In this document: positions 12,379 to 23,573 of the stretch, piece by piece | Layout: each line of letters starts with the position of its first letter | Numbering within the stretch: the first letter of the stretch is position 1 | From: Tanypteryx hageni | Lineage: Eukaryota > Arthropoda > Insecta > Odonata > Petaluridae | Assembly: GCA_028673005.1 (NCBI GenBank) | Contig: CM054113.1 | Location: 206,947,504-207,011,503, forward strand | DNA length: 64,000 nucleotides | Direction of reading: 5' to 3' | Notes under the pieces: generated by a model | Database searches by the model: none | What the model was told of the DNA's origin: nothing | What the model saw: only the letters and a program-made list of their open reading frames with translations | Position numbers and translations under genes: made by a program

Positions 12379-12792
12379 CAGTCAGATCCCGATTTAACGC
12401 CACCCTATATAGAGCCAACCCCGCATATCGCCCATTAAAAGATAATACTGTTTTTCACTTAAAACATTTTTCCCTATGGAATTAATAAAGGAAAGTAATT
12501 AACCAAATCAAGATTGAAATTGTTACAACTGAAATATCGCAAATTACCTACGGGTGATAAGCTCAAATGTAAACATTAAGGAAAACTAATATGTACTTCT
12601 GATTTCTATGTAAATGTTATGTACATTGTAAATTTATATGGACAATAAAGTTGTTTTGAATTTGAAATTGTTCATTAATCGTTGTGAACAGAACTTTCAT
12701 CTTATGATTACAAGCATGCAAGCATATACATCGATTTACCGCCACCCCCGCTTTAGCGCCAATGTCAGTGATGCTAAATCTGGGTTTGACTG
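12379..12792. mobile_element. TA-flanked pogo/Tigger-like MITE split by a LINE fragment
   Basis: TA precedes 12379 and follows 12792. The left end is CAGTCAGATCCCGATTTAAC. The right end, reverse-complemented, is CAGTCAAACCCAGATTTAGC. A CAGT-type end with TA duplication is typical of Tc1/mariner-pogo (Tigger) elements. Without the inserted LINE piece (12439-12672) and its 6-bp duplication the element is about 174 bp. That agrees with the related copies at 35369-35554 (186 bp) and 60149-61216 (175 bp after removing its own insertion). Confidence 0.8.
12439..12672 (+). mobile_element. 5'-truncated LINE 3' end (234 bp) nested in the MITE
   Basis: It is bounded by CATTAA on both sides (12433-12438 and 12673-12678). 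The sequence ends with ACAATAAAG (a polyadenylation-type signal) followed by the short repeat TTGAATTTGAAATTG. A TTTGAA-type tail after AATAAA is common at the 3' end of non-LTR retrotransposons. The sister MITE at 35369 lacks this block, so it is an insertion. No open reading frame remains. Confidence 0.65.
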
Positions 12793-13547
12793 TACCTGAA
12801 TTATATGCAAATTGTTTCGCATTTGACCAATAAATATTAGATTTTCAAGTCTCAACTTCATCTGTAAGTAAATAAAATAGTTGTGAATTTATTTCTATGG
12901 ATTTCGTGATATTTTAATGATTAAATTGATTTCCGAAAAAATAAAGAACGGTTCGCTGATCGACGGCTTAAAAGAAAAATAAAGTAATTCTGGCCACGTA
13001 GTAAAAAACAAAATTTCAAGTCCACACCAACCCATGTTGCGATGAAACGGGAAATGGTCGTAACAGTTCGTTCTATTTTTCGACATTGAAGTCCTGCTAA
13101 AATCATCGCTTTTTTCGGTTTCTAAAACAAATATTGGATTGCATCTGAATGTATTCAAAATCCTTTCAGCAATAAATGTAAACTCATTTCTTTGGCTGCC
13201 GAAGGAAGTCAAGTATCGCGTGCGTATCTCGATTCTAAAATATCATATGCTCGTAATCGATTGGTAAAAAAGAAAAGTAGACATTGTTCGAGATGGCAAA
13301 TAAGAAATTTACAGGTTATCTGTACGAGCATAAGATATTAGCGTGGGAAAGTGTCCGAGAAAAGCGCGATAGAGGGATGGACAGTAAGTATTTAACTACC
13401 TTGTAACCTCCATAGAATGAGTACGGCCTATAACGAGCATTTCATTGTAGCGAGAGAAAACACCGTCACCTTATTAGCGTTACATATACGTTTCGGATAT
13501 CACGAATACTCGTTAGAACGAGTATTTTATGAATTCTGTAGATTCTC
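12793..13547. other. No gene recognised
   Basis: Mixed AT-rich sequence with short overlapping minus-strand open frames at 12895-13212 and no domain. GAGCAT and ACGAG-type palindromic motifs recur at 13248, 13325 and 13434, perhaps remnants of a Tigger-type subterminal region. Confidence 0.35.
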
Positions 13548-13567
13548 GCTATATCGAGGTTTTACTG
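13548..13567 (-). mobile_element. Isolated Tigger-type terminal repeat
   Basis: Reverse-complemented, this stretch reads CAGTAAAACCTCGATATAGC. It closely matches the end of the 17300 element (CAGTAAAACCTCGATTATCC). No convincing partner end was found upstream, so this is probably one end of a decayed copy. Confidence 0.45.
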
Positions 13568-13619
13568 AACAAGAAACAAAGGCGTTGGAATGACTTTAAT
13601 GCATGATCGCATAAATCTG

Positions 13620-13710
13620 AAATTAAATTTTGACATTTGAGAAGAGAAAAAATCCTGTACTTGACCGGGAATCAAACCCGGGTCTCACTGCGTATTACTA
13701 GCGTGATTTT
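13620..13710 (-). repeat. tRNA-derived SINE fragment (B box)
   Basis: On the minus strand the pol III B box GGTTTGATTCC lies at 13678-13668 within GACCCGGGTTTGATTCCCGG, a T-arm-like hairpin. It is followed by AGTACAGGATTTTTTCTC. The same order (GACCCGGGTTCGACTCC, then AGTGCAGGATTTTATTCT) recurs at 49571-49660 on the plus strand, which supports a dispersed SINE family rather than a tRNA gene. No A box or complete cloverleaf is visible. Confidence 0.5.
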
Positions 13711-14053
13711 TTATATTCCAGTGTTCGAAATGGAAAATACTACCAAATGGAACGTTTGTTCTGGTAGTGGAGCCGAAGGCAGTGGACACAAAATATGCAT
13801 ACCGAAATAGCCGAAAATCGTAATAAAGGATCTGTGCGTGTGTGTGCTCTGCTCGAACAGTTTCCGCGTACTCTTTGCGCTGGTGTAGCTAATCATGAAT
13901 AATATATAGTTCATTTACGATCTAGTTAACTTTCCGGAACGATATTACTAAATGTCCGCCGAGACGGAACGGTCTAACCGACGCGTGTGATGAACCGCAA
14001 CGGCATTTCGGTGCGTTCCGGCTCATTCCGAGCACTGTTATATTCTGTTAATC

Positions 14054-14282
14054 CAGGAGTTCCCAACTGTTTTCATGCGGCGAACGCCAAGTTAATTTTT
14101 AGAATATAAAGCGAACACAGCTATACTTTTGCGAACATAGGAATAATCGCAAATAAAATCAAACCAACGTGCAATGTAATAAAACAATCGAACAAATTGA
14201 ACTGCTGGTGCTAGAAAGCCAATTTTTTAAGGATCGTAGAGAAGCACGCTCGGAATGCGAAAACGAGGTTGGGAACCCCTAG
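14054..14282. mobile_element. hAT-type element, family shared with 23574 and 24187
   Basis: The left end is CAGGAGTTCCCAAC. The right end, reverse-complemented, is CTAGGGGTTCCCAACC. The flanks TGTTAATC and CGGTGATC agree at 5 of 8. The interior (CAAATAAAATCAAACCAACG) is similar to the AATAAAAACAAACC stretches in the elements at 23574 and 24187. No coding capacity. Confidence 0.6.
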
Positions 14283-14462
14283 CGGTGATCCATCAAATAC
14301 CCGACTCTTTATTCTGACATCTTGAACAGCCTCTTGATTTATCACCAAGATCCAGTCAATCTTTATAGAAATTCCCTAAACATACCTGAGAAGAGAAATT
14401 ATCGCATTTGTTAGAAAATTATTTAAGTTTGTTGCGTGCACAATTTAGTGTATACACCAGGG

Positions 14463-14955
14463 CAGGCGCGGATTTAGGGGTTGCGAGGTCCCCTAGGCAA
14501 TAGTGATTTGCGAGGCCCATAGGCAATAGAAGTTTCCGGAGTCCACGACTCGCGAATCCTGATAACGCGGTTAAATTTTATGGAGGAAAACAGGTTATCA
14601 AGTTCTTAACAATTTATTTGCACTTATCTATACAATACAGCGGGTTTTGCGGTCGAAGACGATTGCAGCTCAAAGTGTTCGAGTGGAACCCTTAGAAATA
14701 ATTATTTTTCAGTGATACCCGCCAGTTGAGACTGGTATTCGCCCATTAACGTTTACGTTTGTTCGTCATCATCATTTAGGATATATAGATGACCGTTTAT
14801 TTCTTTTGGGAATTTTAAACAATCAATCCATACATTTCTTTCTCCTCTCGCACTTAGTTTCTGAATCTGTTATCACAACTCTCTCACGGAGCGGGGCGCG
14901 AGGCCCTCAGAGGCCCCGAGGCTCCCAGAGGCGCCTGGCCCTATATCCGCCCCTG
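14463..14955. mobile_element. hAT-type non-autonomous element (493 bp)
   Basis: The left end is CAGGCGCGGATTTAGGGG. The right end, reverse-complemented, is CAGGGGCGGATATAGGGC, close to the widespread CAGGGGCGGATTTAGG hAT end. The flanking octamers CACCAGGG (14455-14462) and CTCCAGGG (14956-14963) match at 7 of 8. The subterminal regions are rich in GAGGCCC. A 67-codon frame spanning 14806-15009 crosses the right boundary and is not a gene. Confidence 0.8.
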
Positions 14956-15229
14956 CTCCAGGGGGTGGCCAAATCACGGAACCTCGGAGCCGTTTACGAT
15001 AATTTTTAGATGTGCGAGGGCCTCAAGATTCGCATGACTTTTCCAAATGAATAAATATACAGTAAATACGTGTTCGAAACAGTTTAGAAAGAGAATACGA
15101 ATTTACGCTAGGCTCAATTCGCACTGCGTTGTCCTGCTCGGTCGCGAAAAATGTTACCAGCGCCCCTAAAATGGAACGAGATTCGTTTTTTAGAAAAGGA
15201 AAAGAACCACACTCTGAGGAGAAAGAACC

Positions 15230-16412
15230 GCATGAGGATCGAAAGCCGCCGTTTGGCCAGAGGTATGGCCGAGTAGGACAGCTGCCCGAGGCGGCAAAGT
15301 CTTGGGGGCGCTATCCATACCATCTATCTGCAAGTGATAAATATTGATTGCCGAATTATGCCGTGGAACAGATTAGAATCTAGGTGGCATTCCTTTTAAT
15401 ATTTCATTATCAATAAGTTATATAGAGCGATGAATAAATAATATTTGCTTGAAAAAAACTCAACAATTACTGTATTTATCCAAGTACCACTCGCTCCCCG
15501 GATAAGACCCGTACCCCAATTTTTGGGAAGGCAAATTAAAAAAAACAAATATAATTAAATTTTCAATTTAATGAGCCCAAATATAATGATTATAAAGATA
15601 ATGTTATTACAAGTATCTTTTGGCATTATCTATTCCTCTCTCTGCAGTTTCCATATATTGTTGCGATGCACAGGGAGACGAAAGGGTTACGTTCTTGAAA
15701 AACGTTTCGTAAATCAAAATTTCGTAAATCGAGTCATAATATCCCATTAGCTTCCATTATATTATACAAGGTATGTTCTGGAGGAAAAAAATCCTAACTT
15801 ATAAAACACAGAACTTGTTTTTAATACATATAATATGGAGCGTAATTATTCCACGCACATATAGATAGGTACATTACGAGGCGTTGTGCACTATTTCGCG
15901 TAACTTGATGTCGTAGTAACTTGACTTACTATTCGATCACAGTTTGAAATTATAAATGATTATATCGTCAAGTATCACAATTTTTCTAAATGCATTTGCA
16001 TTAACACACATCGACGACAACGAATAGTCAACGACATAAGTTTTATCGAAACTAGCGAGGCAAAGCGCGTAGCTCCGAAGTATATGCAGCGGGTCGGAAG
16101 GCGTGGTTCACGCGCGTTCAAGGTTTATCGTAATTAAAATAAAAAATACATAATAAAAATAGATAAAATAGTGCAATGCGTTCGGTAATAATTTAATTTA
16201 ATGAAAATACACCTTCATCCGCGTCGTCAGTACCGCATCATACCGCAAGATTTTCTCTGATATGAAAATCCGCGAATAAGACACGCACCCTGATTTTCTA
16301 AAGAAACGTTTTGACAAAAAGGTGCGGGTGGTACTTGGACAAATACGGTATTTACGGAGGGGGGCGCTGGAGTGGTATCTTGCCCGGGCGCCAAAATTTC
16401 TCGGGTCGCCCC
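15230..16412. mobile_element. Dispersed repeat A, copy 1, split by an 879-bp insertion
   Basis: The two arms (about 15230-15469 and 16351-16412) align in order with the copy at 42112-42397. Shared stretches include GGGCGC near the start, TTATCAATA, AGAGCGATGAATAAAT, and CGGAGGGGNGCGCTGGAGTG. The right end, reverse-complemented, reads CAGGGGCGACCCGAG. The left end of copy 2 reads AAGGGCCGGCCCGAG, so the repeat probably has hAT-like CAGGG ends. The left boundary here is approximate. Confidence 0.6.
15470..16348. mobile_element. TA-flanked DNA transposon nested in repeat A (879 bp)
   Basis: The left end is CTGTATTTATCCAAGTACCA. The right end, reverse-complemented, is CCGTATTTGTCCAAGTACCA. This is a strong inverted pair flanked by TA (15468-15469 and 16349-16350), as in the Tc1/mariner-pogo group. 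The other copy of repeat A, at about 42345-42362, runs across this site without the insert, which confirms an insertion. The interior has no long open frame, so the element is non-autonomous. Confidence 0.8.
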
Positions 16413-17299
16413 TGATTCTTGGTATACAGGCTCGTTTCAAACTACCTGTAGTATTTGAATTCACCGCTGATTTTATTCTTTGCAGCTGTTATACTAATAC
16501 GACCGCTAGTTTTATATATATGTGAGACATCCTGCCCACAACCTCGAACAAATATGGGTTTTCGCCCGTCTATCTGATTCCCTCCATCTGACCTTCCTCC
16601 TATTCTCTCTCCCACCCCCCCCCTCCTCACTCTCCCTTCCCTGACTCCTTTTAGCCGTCTTGAGCGACGCATGCAAACGCGACCCGCCTCGCCTGCCGCC
16701 GCGATCATCCACTTTTGTGATGCCCCACACAACTCCCCTTTTCTAACGCATGCGCAGTCCTCCCTCGTGAGTACAGAGCTCGTTCCCGAAGTAAAACACG
16801 GATCTCAGTGCTACCAACGCGACGAAACAACCTGTTTACCTATCACCCTTTCATTCCTTCCGTCTCTACCATTTTCTATTCGCTCTCTTCGAGATTCCCA
16901 CCTCCACCAAAAAAGTTATAATATGACGAGGGAGACTGACTCGTAGGAGGAATGCATTTTGAATTTCTTTTCTCTCTCTCACTGTCTCCCCCCCCCCCCC
17001 CCATCCCCCTGAAAGGCGCGAGCGGCGTAACGTTCGCACGGGGGGAACAAATCGCTTCGAAAATACCAGACGAAGAGGGGCGGAGCTTTGGCCGACGGGG
17101 ACACGCTTCGCATGTCGCGGCACATGTTGCTTTCCATCGACTTTCTACATTAAAAATTCAACTCCGAGAGCAAATGGCGAGAGGAAATTGAACTTCGGCC
17201 TATAAAAATTTATCATACATATTTTTATACAACTACGTGTACACATAAATGCATACACAAATACTTATGCATACACATACCTATATCAATATGCATAAA
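16413..17299. other. No gene recognised
   Basis: Includes a pyrimidine stretch at 16560-16650 and a C run at 16988-17002. Open frames of 60-96 codons on both strands overlap and carry no domain. Confidence 0.4.
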
Positions 17300-17969
17300 C
17301 AGTAAAACCTCGATTATCCGTGGTAATTGTGACTGTACTGCGGTAGGAACGGATGATTGAAGAACACGGATAAGTCGCATTATTATTGGCGAAATTCGGT
17401 ACAATGTCTGATAAATACTGTAAATGTTAATTTAGGTAGAAACAGGTCGCATGCTATAAATAAAAAGGACATCAATTAAACCAGAAATTGTAATTAGGGT
17501 GGAATAAATTAATAACAAATAAAAAGTTGTTCTTGGCTGTGACGGTTCTATCTGAACCACAGATCATTATTGCTTTGTGTGCACGTAAAAAAGATGTAGT
17601 AAGATAAAAATTTCACTCAAGCATTCACTCACCCAAAGAGTAATATAACATCGCTGCGAATTTAAGATGATCTTTGGTTTATAAGAATCTCTTCTAAATA
17701 AAAGGAGAAACAAAGCTTCATTTCGGGTAAAAATAAAGGGTAAATCAGCTTACACTTCGTTTTTGACAAAGAACCCAGTCATTTTTTTCTCTTTTGCGGA
17801 ATTCACTTGATAGATATAGCATATCGGCTGATGTTTAATAAATCACTGAAGTCCATGCCTTCTTCATTTTTCATATAAGTGAGAAATTTCTAACTAGATT
17901 CAAAACGTCCAGTCGTCCGGTTAATCCGCCGCACGGATAATCCGTATACGGATAATCGGGATTCTACGG
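17300..17969. mobile_element. Decayed pogo/Tigger-type element (670 bp)
   Basis: The left end is CAGTAAAACCTCGATTATCC. The right end, reverse-complemented, is CCGTAGAATCCCGATTATCC. Both are variants of the common CAGTAGAACCTCGATTATCC Tigger end. CGGATAATCCG and CGGATAA motifs recur near both ends as probable transposase-binding repeats. The TA duplication is no longer recognisable and there is no transposase reading. Confidence 0.7.
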
Positions 17970-20090
17970 AGCATATAAACACAAAGAGGAAATTTTTTCT
18001 AAAGAATCGAGACAGTCAGTAAACAAAGCACTTCGAATTGATACGCCAATGTTCAAAAAGTTTCTCGGACATGACATATAATAAGCTAGGGTTATAAAAA
18101 GATTTAGACAGGAATTCTCCTCAATGTGCGCTCATTAAAACCTATTAAAACGACTGAAAACTAGAGTTTCTTTAGGAACCTGATGGTAAGGATCAAATAT
18201 CCCCTATGCGACAAGCATATTTCTAATTTCTCCCGTAGAATTTTTTGTTTACTTTTGATTTATTGCACGCACTAAGCAATTCAGCATGCTAAGCACAGCG
18301 ACCAAAGCTCACCCGATTTGCTGCGTAGACGGATAAGGAAACATAATGGAACGAAAACATAATTGCGAAGCTATTGTGAGCTGTGCCAGACGCATACACC
18401 CTCCCATACACTGTCAGAAGCAATATGAGAATATACTCTCCTCCTCCGGCCGACCCAACCAACGCCCATTAGTCGAATCAACTCCAACGGCAGCGCAATA
18501 GTTGACTAGGAGGCAACGCCGGGAGAATACCGATGGACAGGGCAGGGAAAAGTGGAAAGTATGTTGAGTGATTTGAACGCATTAGCGGGACGATAAATAT
18601 GTCTTCGGTCTGTCAAACCACCATTGCGTCCATTAGTCACGGAGGCCCCGCTTTGCCCCATGCATGGAACGAACACCTTCCTTCTCTGCCCAGGGTCATA
18701 ATAACAGAGCGAGAGCCATGAGCGATACCGTAATAACCAATAACAAAGGAAGTGCAAGAGGCGTTCGCAAAAAATTAGACTGCAAAACTCGCACATCAAT
18801 TTTGCTAAAAAGTTTTAAGTATGAAATAAAAAATTGGATGGAGATATTTAATTAATGTCCATATTCAGTTTCATGGGCAAATTACATAAAAATGTCAATA
18901 ATTGGCACTATGATATATTTACGTACTTATTAGATTTTACTGCACGTATTACTCCGAATATTCACATAAAAATGCGCTCGTTCTGCAGTCATTAACTTTT
19001 AAGACATTATTTCTCATTTATTGTAAATTGCGACTCCCAAGGTCCGTAAAGGTTTAAACCAATTTTTAAGAACGCTAAGAACAATATATGGTGCATTAAT
19101 CAGGCTGCGCCGACGTTTTCCGCGCACTACTTTGTTTCACTCGAGGCACGGTTCTCCGATACTGAGATTGAGAACGTAAAATAGTTAGTTAAGTAACCTA
19201 GCGACAAACACGTAGCATCATCGCAGGGTTTACTCCAATGCGGCCATTAAGATAAAATCGGTTATCCCGCACCACCGGCTGCTGCTGAAGGTTACTACGA
19301 CCGAAAGAAGTATCGGTGAGATGCTGACAAAGGTCGCGCGTTTGGCAACGCCGCCTCCCAACCACCTCCACCCACTTTCCAAAAGGAGATGGGCATAGCA
19401 GCACGAGGTCGACCTGGGGTCATTCGGCCGCTCCACTGGCTCCATCCTTCCGCTCCCACCTCCCATCCCCGCGCGGCTACCTCCGCCCCGCACCCACGGC
19501 GGACGCCGGATCCCTCCTGCAACCCCGTTTCCCATCACGACCCGCCACCCACGACTCCCACACGCCTGGATCTCGCAGGCGCCAAGAAGACCAACTAGTG
19601 GTTTCCTCGCTCTCTCTTTCTCTCCTTCCATTATTACTAGTCTCCCATTTCATCCTCTTCTCCCTCATTCCATCTCCCTCCGTCTTCTCTCTCCTCCTTT
19701 GAGATAAATCTTTTCGCGTTCCCTCACGGTAATTCTAGAGCGCTCTACCGCCTCATGCTCGAAACTCTCCCGATGAATTCTTCGAGCGTATGAATCTGAA
19801 ATATCTCCGTGCCGTATCGCGGTTTAAACTGCAATAAAAAATATACAGTTAATCAGGGCTTTCGTTTACGACGCTCTAATTTTCGGCAAACTCTTTCCAA
19901 ATTCATCAATACATTGCGATGGAAACCATCGTAATATAATTTTTATTTGCTTTTAAACATCATAAGGCTATCGTATCACACCGATTGTAATCTTGAAAAT
20001 GCTGGAATTAAATTGCAAACATATGCGGGATATTTCTCAGGTTTTTCATTCGCACGCACGTTCTCTCCGTTAGTGTCCCTCATGCCGGAT
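17970..20090. other. No gene recognised; CT/GC-rich patch at 19330-19720
   Basis: Mixed sequence. The C-rich and T-rich patch at 19330-19720 produces overlapping Pro/Ser and Arg/Gly frames on both strands with no domain. Confidence 0.4.
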
Positions 20091-20231
20091 TAACCAGGGC
20101 GCAGTTGCATCAGGGCTCCGTGATTAGAGGGGCCACCCTGAGACCCCTGGATACTGTGTGCAGGATGAGGGATGGGGAGAGTTTGCGAAAAATCGCACGC
20201 CAGAGTTCTCGAGTTTATTAATCCGGCCTTG
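20091..20231. mobile_element. Possible short hAT-like element (about 141 bp)
   Basis: CATGCCGGATTAACCAGG on the left pairs with a right end that reads CAAGGCCGGATTAATAAAC when reverse-complemented. Eleven of the first 14 positions match. Flanking octamers do not match, so the call rests on the inverted ends alone. Confidence 0.35.
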
Positions 20232-20399
20232 ACTGTTTCTGCAGTAGGTTTCCTTTAAAATAACCAAGCAAAATCTTCCAAAACGAAAAATGTCTCTAGC
20301 TTAACTTTTATTTCTTCTTTATGTTTATCCACACAAAAGGAAGCTTTTCAATTTAAAAATGCAAGAAGATGGATTCAAATGCAACGAGAGATTCTATTG

Positions 20400-21140
20400 T
20401 CTTAATTTCGCCTCCTCAACTCAATTTTCCTACGATCTTTCTCTCCCCTATTCTCTCTCGCCCATTCTACTACTGTCTCTCCTCTTCCTCTCGCCTCTTT
20501 TTCCTGACAAATTCAACACCCTCCCCATATTTATTTTTTCTCACTCTTGCATCTTCTCTCCTTCCTCCCTTTTTGCCCCTATCTCCTCTTTTTCCATCCG
20601 AAAGCAAGGTTCTCGAATGAGAGGAGATACAAAGGCACTTCACCTTCAAAACGCGACAATACAAACATCTCCCTTCCTTCTGAATCCTTCTCTGAAAAAA
20701 CCCAATCCCACAATTCCAGAACGTTGTTATTTTCACCATCCTCCCTCTAAAAAGAAGAAAATTATAATTTCCATTTCCAATTCCGCCCACTCCTCTCTCT
20801 CTCTCGTCTCCTCCGTCTCGCCTCTCTCCCTCTATATCTACTTCTCCCCGTTCACTCCTACAACGCCTCCTCCTCGCTTCGACGCCAGACTTATTTTTTC
20901 TTCGCATGCACTCTGACAAAAAGCAGCAGTTTTTTTCATTCCACCACCCTACTCCCTCTTGGAGCTCTTAAACTTTACCTTACCTCCCCGCCCACTCGTA
21001 TCCACTACGCCCCAATTCTGCCCGCTCCCTTTACCTCTCTCCCTTTCTCCACCCTCTCTTCCTCCTTTTTACTTTCTCCCCTCCGATGCATCCTCACTCC
21101 TTTAGCCTCCTCCTCTCCATTCTCCCTCACTCCTTCACCT
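20400..21140. repeat. Pyrimidine-rich low-complexity tract
   Basis: About 740 bp dominated by C and T on the + strand. A 185-codon + frame and a 149-codon - frame overlap here. Both have the biased Ser/Leu/Pro or Arg/Glu content expected from the composition, so neither is called. Confidence 0.65.
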
Positions 21141-21481
21141 CTTAAAGCTTTGTTCTGGAGAAAGGTTTTTTCCTTAGCAGTCGACTCTCTCGATTTCTCC
21201 TTTGTCGCCACCCAGACACCAGCCCACAATGAGAGGCTTCGCGGATTAGTGGAAGATCGCTACGACGATCCCAACCAGAGTTGCCAATCGTCCGTAAATT
21301 TACGGACAGTCCGTAAAAAAGAGCAAAAATTGGACGTGTACATAAGGTCCGTAAAAATGCTAAGAAATTTCCAAAGGTTTAAAGCAGTAGTATTCAGCCT
21401 TTTTAAATATATTTTTGACGAGATTCGCGTCCTCTAATAAATTTTAAAGTTTGAAAACTCAGCTATTATTGGGCCGAGTCT

Positions 21482-21485
<4 letters not shown>

Positions 21486-21544
<59 letters not shown>
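21486..21544. repeat. (AT)n microsatellite, about 59 bp
   Basis: Uninterrupted alternating AT of about 29 units, inside the hAT-type element. A shorter (TA)n lies at 21761-21777. Confidence 0.95.
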
Positions 21545-21547
<3 letters not shown>

Positions 21548-21559
21548 CTCTCTCTGTAG

Positions 21560-21582
21560 CTGAAGAAGGAGTAGTTCCGAAA
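21560..21582 (+). other. CTGAAGA-hairpin-GAAA motif
   Basis: CTGAAGA (21560-21566), one extra A, a small hairpin (GGA/TCC) and GAAA (21579-21582) follow the same plan as the hammerhead-like cores at 47981-48007 and 48029-48055. A CTTCGACA box lies about 45 bp further on (at 21632), as CTTCGACA also does in the right arm of the 47.8-48.3 kb foldback. I could not see a credible stem I or cleavage site here, so I regard it as a family motif rather than a ribozyme. Confidence 0.35.
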
Positions 21583-22399
21583 GCTTTACGTTTGTGATGT
21601 TTCTGTGTTTTTGTGTTATTTTACGTGTGTCGCTTCGACATCCCCGGGGCCTCGCCAACCTGAAGTCGTCTGATTGGTGAGTGCTCACTGGGTTTCCTCA
21701 TCCCAACACCTTGTTGACATCCATATATTCATTTTACCTTTCCTTTTCCGTAAGTTGTTATATATATATATATATATGTAATATGTGTGTGTGTGTGTTT
21801 ACTTTCTAATTATATGATTAACGTATATTTTATGCATGAGATAATTTTTAGATTTTAATTCGCTATTTTTTACATTAGATATCCTAAATATCGTACCTCT
21901 TTAAAAGATCTCGCGTATCCTCAGGGATATGTGTACTTTAAGTTGAATACCGCCGATTTAAAAAATGTTTATCCTATATATTCTCATTTTGGTTATATTT
22001 TTAAAAGTAAAGCGACCTTTCTTTTTCAATGGGCACACATAAATTAAAAATATGAAACAAGAATTTTTACTGAACATCCGAAATATCCTGTTTCCCCTAA
22101 GCCAAATAAGTGCGCTAAACTAACATAAATAACATTTCTGTTACGATGTATGAACGACGGCATTGAATATTGTTCACTTGTCTTTTTGAGACATCTTAAT
22201 ATTACGCAAAAAATGTCCGTAAAATAGTTGGGTTGTCCGTAACTTTTTCCCATATTGTCCGTAAAAATCATTTTCACTGGTTGGCATCCCTGATCCCAAC
22301 TCTCCCAAAAAGATCCTTCGTCGCCGCATTCCTTTATTATTTATTTTTGTTCCCTCTAGCCACTCCTCCCTTTAAAGTTCTTGGGATCGTTTTTCGAAA

Positions 22400-22510
22400 T
22401 TTTTCTTCCCATTCCACCCTCGCCGGGATTCGAACCGAGTGTTAACAGCGTCGCGGATCCCTTTCCCGGAAGCCTCGCGGATCCCCATCCTAATCCTCAT
22501 AGTGATGGTG
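22400..22510 (-). repeat. tRNA-like SINE fragment (B box, minus strand)
   Basis: The minus strand carries a perfect B box, GGTTCGAATCC, at 22436-22426, within CTCGGTTCGAATCCCGGCGAG. Two GCGGATCC boxes lie upstream on that strand's side. No A box or cloverleaf is visible, so this is probably a SINE remnant. Confidence 0.4.
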
Positions 22511-22919
22511 CAAGGCGAAAAAGCGGACCGAGGAGGAAAATAAATACTGCCTCTCCGGGATGGAATCGAAATTGATCGGGAAAAAAAAAAACAAAAAAAC
22601 AGCGGTCGAGAAAGCGTCGCGGGAGAGATTTGGATTCGTCTTTACGATCTCCATTCTAGTTGCGCAACGAGGGCCAGACTCGGAAGCTCCCGACGATGTA
22701 TTACAACAACGAAGAAAAGAAACAAAAAACGAACTATCTGCTCCGCGGCGGAGCGAGAGAGAGATTCATTGTGTGCGGAAAATTATAACGTTCGTTCCCA
22801 CAGAAATTTCTACCACTCCGAAGAATCAACAATTTACTTCCGCCTACGTGAGTGGCTTGCATGAAGGAGCGAGAGGAAATAAAGAAACAAAAGCTAGGGG
22901 GAATCTCATCCGGGTAAAT

Positions 22920-23560
22920 CCGACCGTCGCTTTTTTCTCTCTTTCTCTCTCTATTCTCCTCCCCCTCCAAGAAAAGAAAAAAAACGATAATAAAGCGACG
23001 GAAAGGAAGAGGGAATTCGCGCGGAAAAAAAGAAGGAAAGAGGAGACAAACTCGCCTATATCGCCGTCCTCTGCAGTACACTCAATCTCTCTCTCTCTCT
23101 CCGGATTTCTCTCTTTGCCATTCTGACGGCGTTTCAGACAAGACTTCCTGTTCTGCTCTCCCTCTCTCACTCCCTTCTCTGGAAACTCCTCTCTCCCTTT
23201 ACTCCCCACTCCGTTTCCATGCAACCGTTCGTCTCATACCGCGGTCACTCCATCCATCTCCTCTCTCTTGTCCTTCACATCCCCTCGTGTTAATACAAGG
23301 TGCATCGAGCGCTCTAAATCATCGTCATCTTCCAACTTTCTCTCTTTCCCTCTCATTTCTCCCTCTACCTCGTTTAAGATCTCTTGTCCGATCTTCTGCA
23401 CGCTTCTTCTCTACCATTACTATTTCTCCTTCTCTAATTCCTCACATTTTCTCTCTCTCTCTCGCCATTTCTTCCTCTTTTCCTGCCTAACTCTGTCATT
23501 CTTTTCGTCTTTTATTTCGTCCATATCTGCCTCTTTTCCATATTCCTATTTCTCTCTGTG
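22920..23560. repeat. Pyrimidine-rich tract interrupted by a purine island
   Basis: CT-rich at 22930-22970 and 23080-23560, with purine-rich sequence between (22970-23050). Short (CT)n runs occur at 23088-23102 and 23451-23464. Overlapping frames on both strands are compositional. Confidence 0.6.
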
Positions 23561-23573
23561 AACCACTCTAAGC

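Larger units (their letters stand above)
21276..22292. mobile_element. 1,017-bp hAT-type element with perfect 8-bp duplication
   Basis: ATCCCAAC flanks both sides exactly (21268-21275 and 22293-22300). The left end is CAGAGTTGCCAATCGTCCG. The right end, reverse-complemented, is CAGGGATGCCAACCAGTG. The motif GTCCGTAA recurs at least six times, clustered in the first and last 100 bp (near 21291, 21308, 21348, 22214, 22232, 22258). That is the pattern of hAT subterminal transposase-binding repeats. The interior holds a long (AT)n array and a CTGAAGA/GAAA motif block that may be a nested insertion. No transposase is readable. Confidence 0.8.

Noticed and set aside
21560..21582. Functional hammerhead ribozyme
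   Set aside because: The CTGAAGA and GAAA boxes are present, but no stem I and no NUH cleavage site could be drawn around them.
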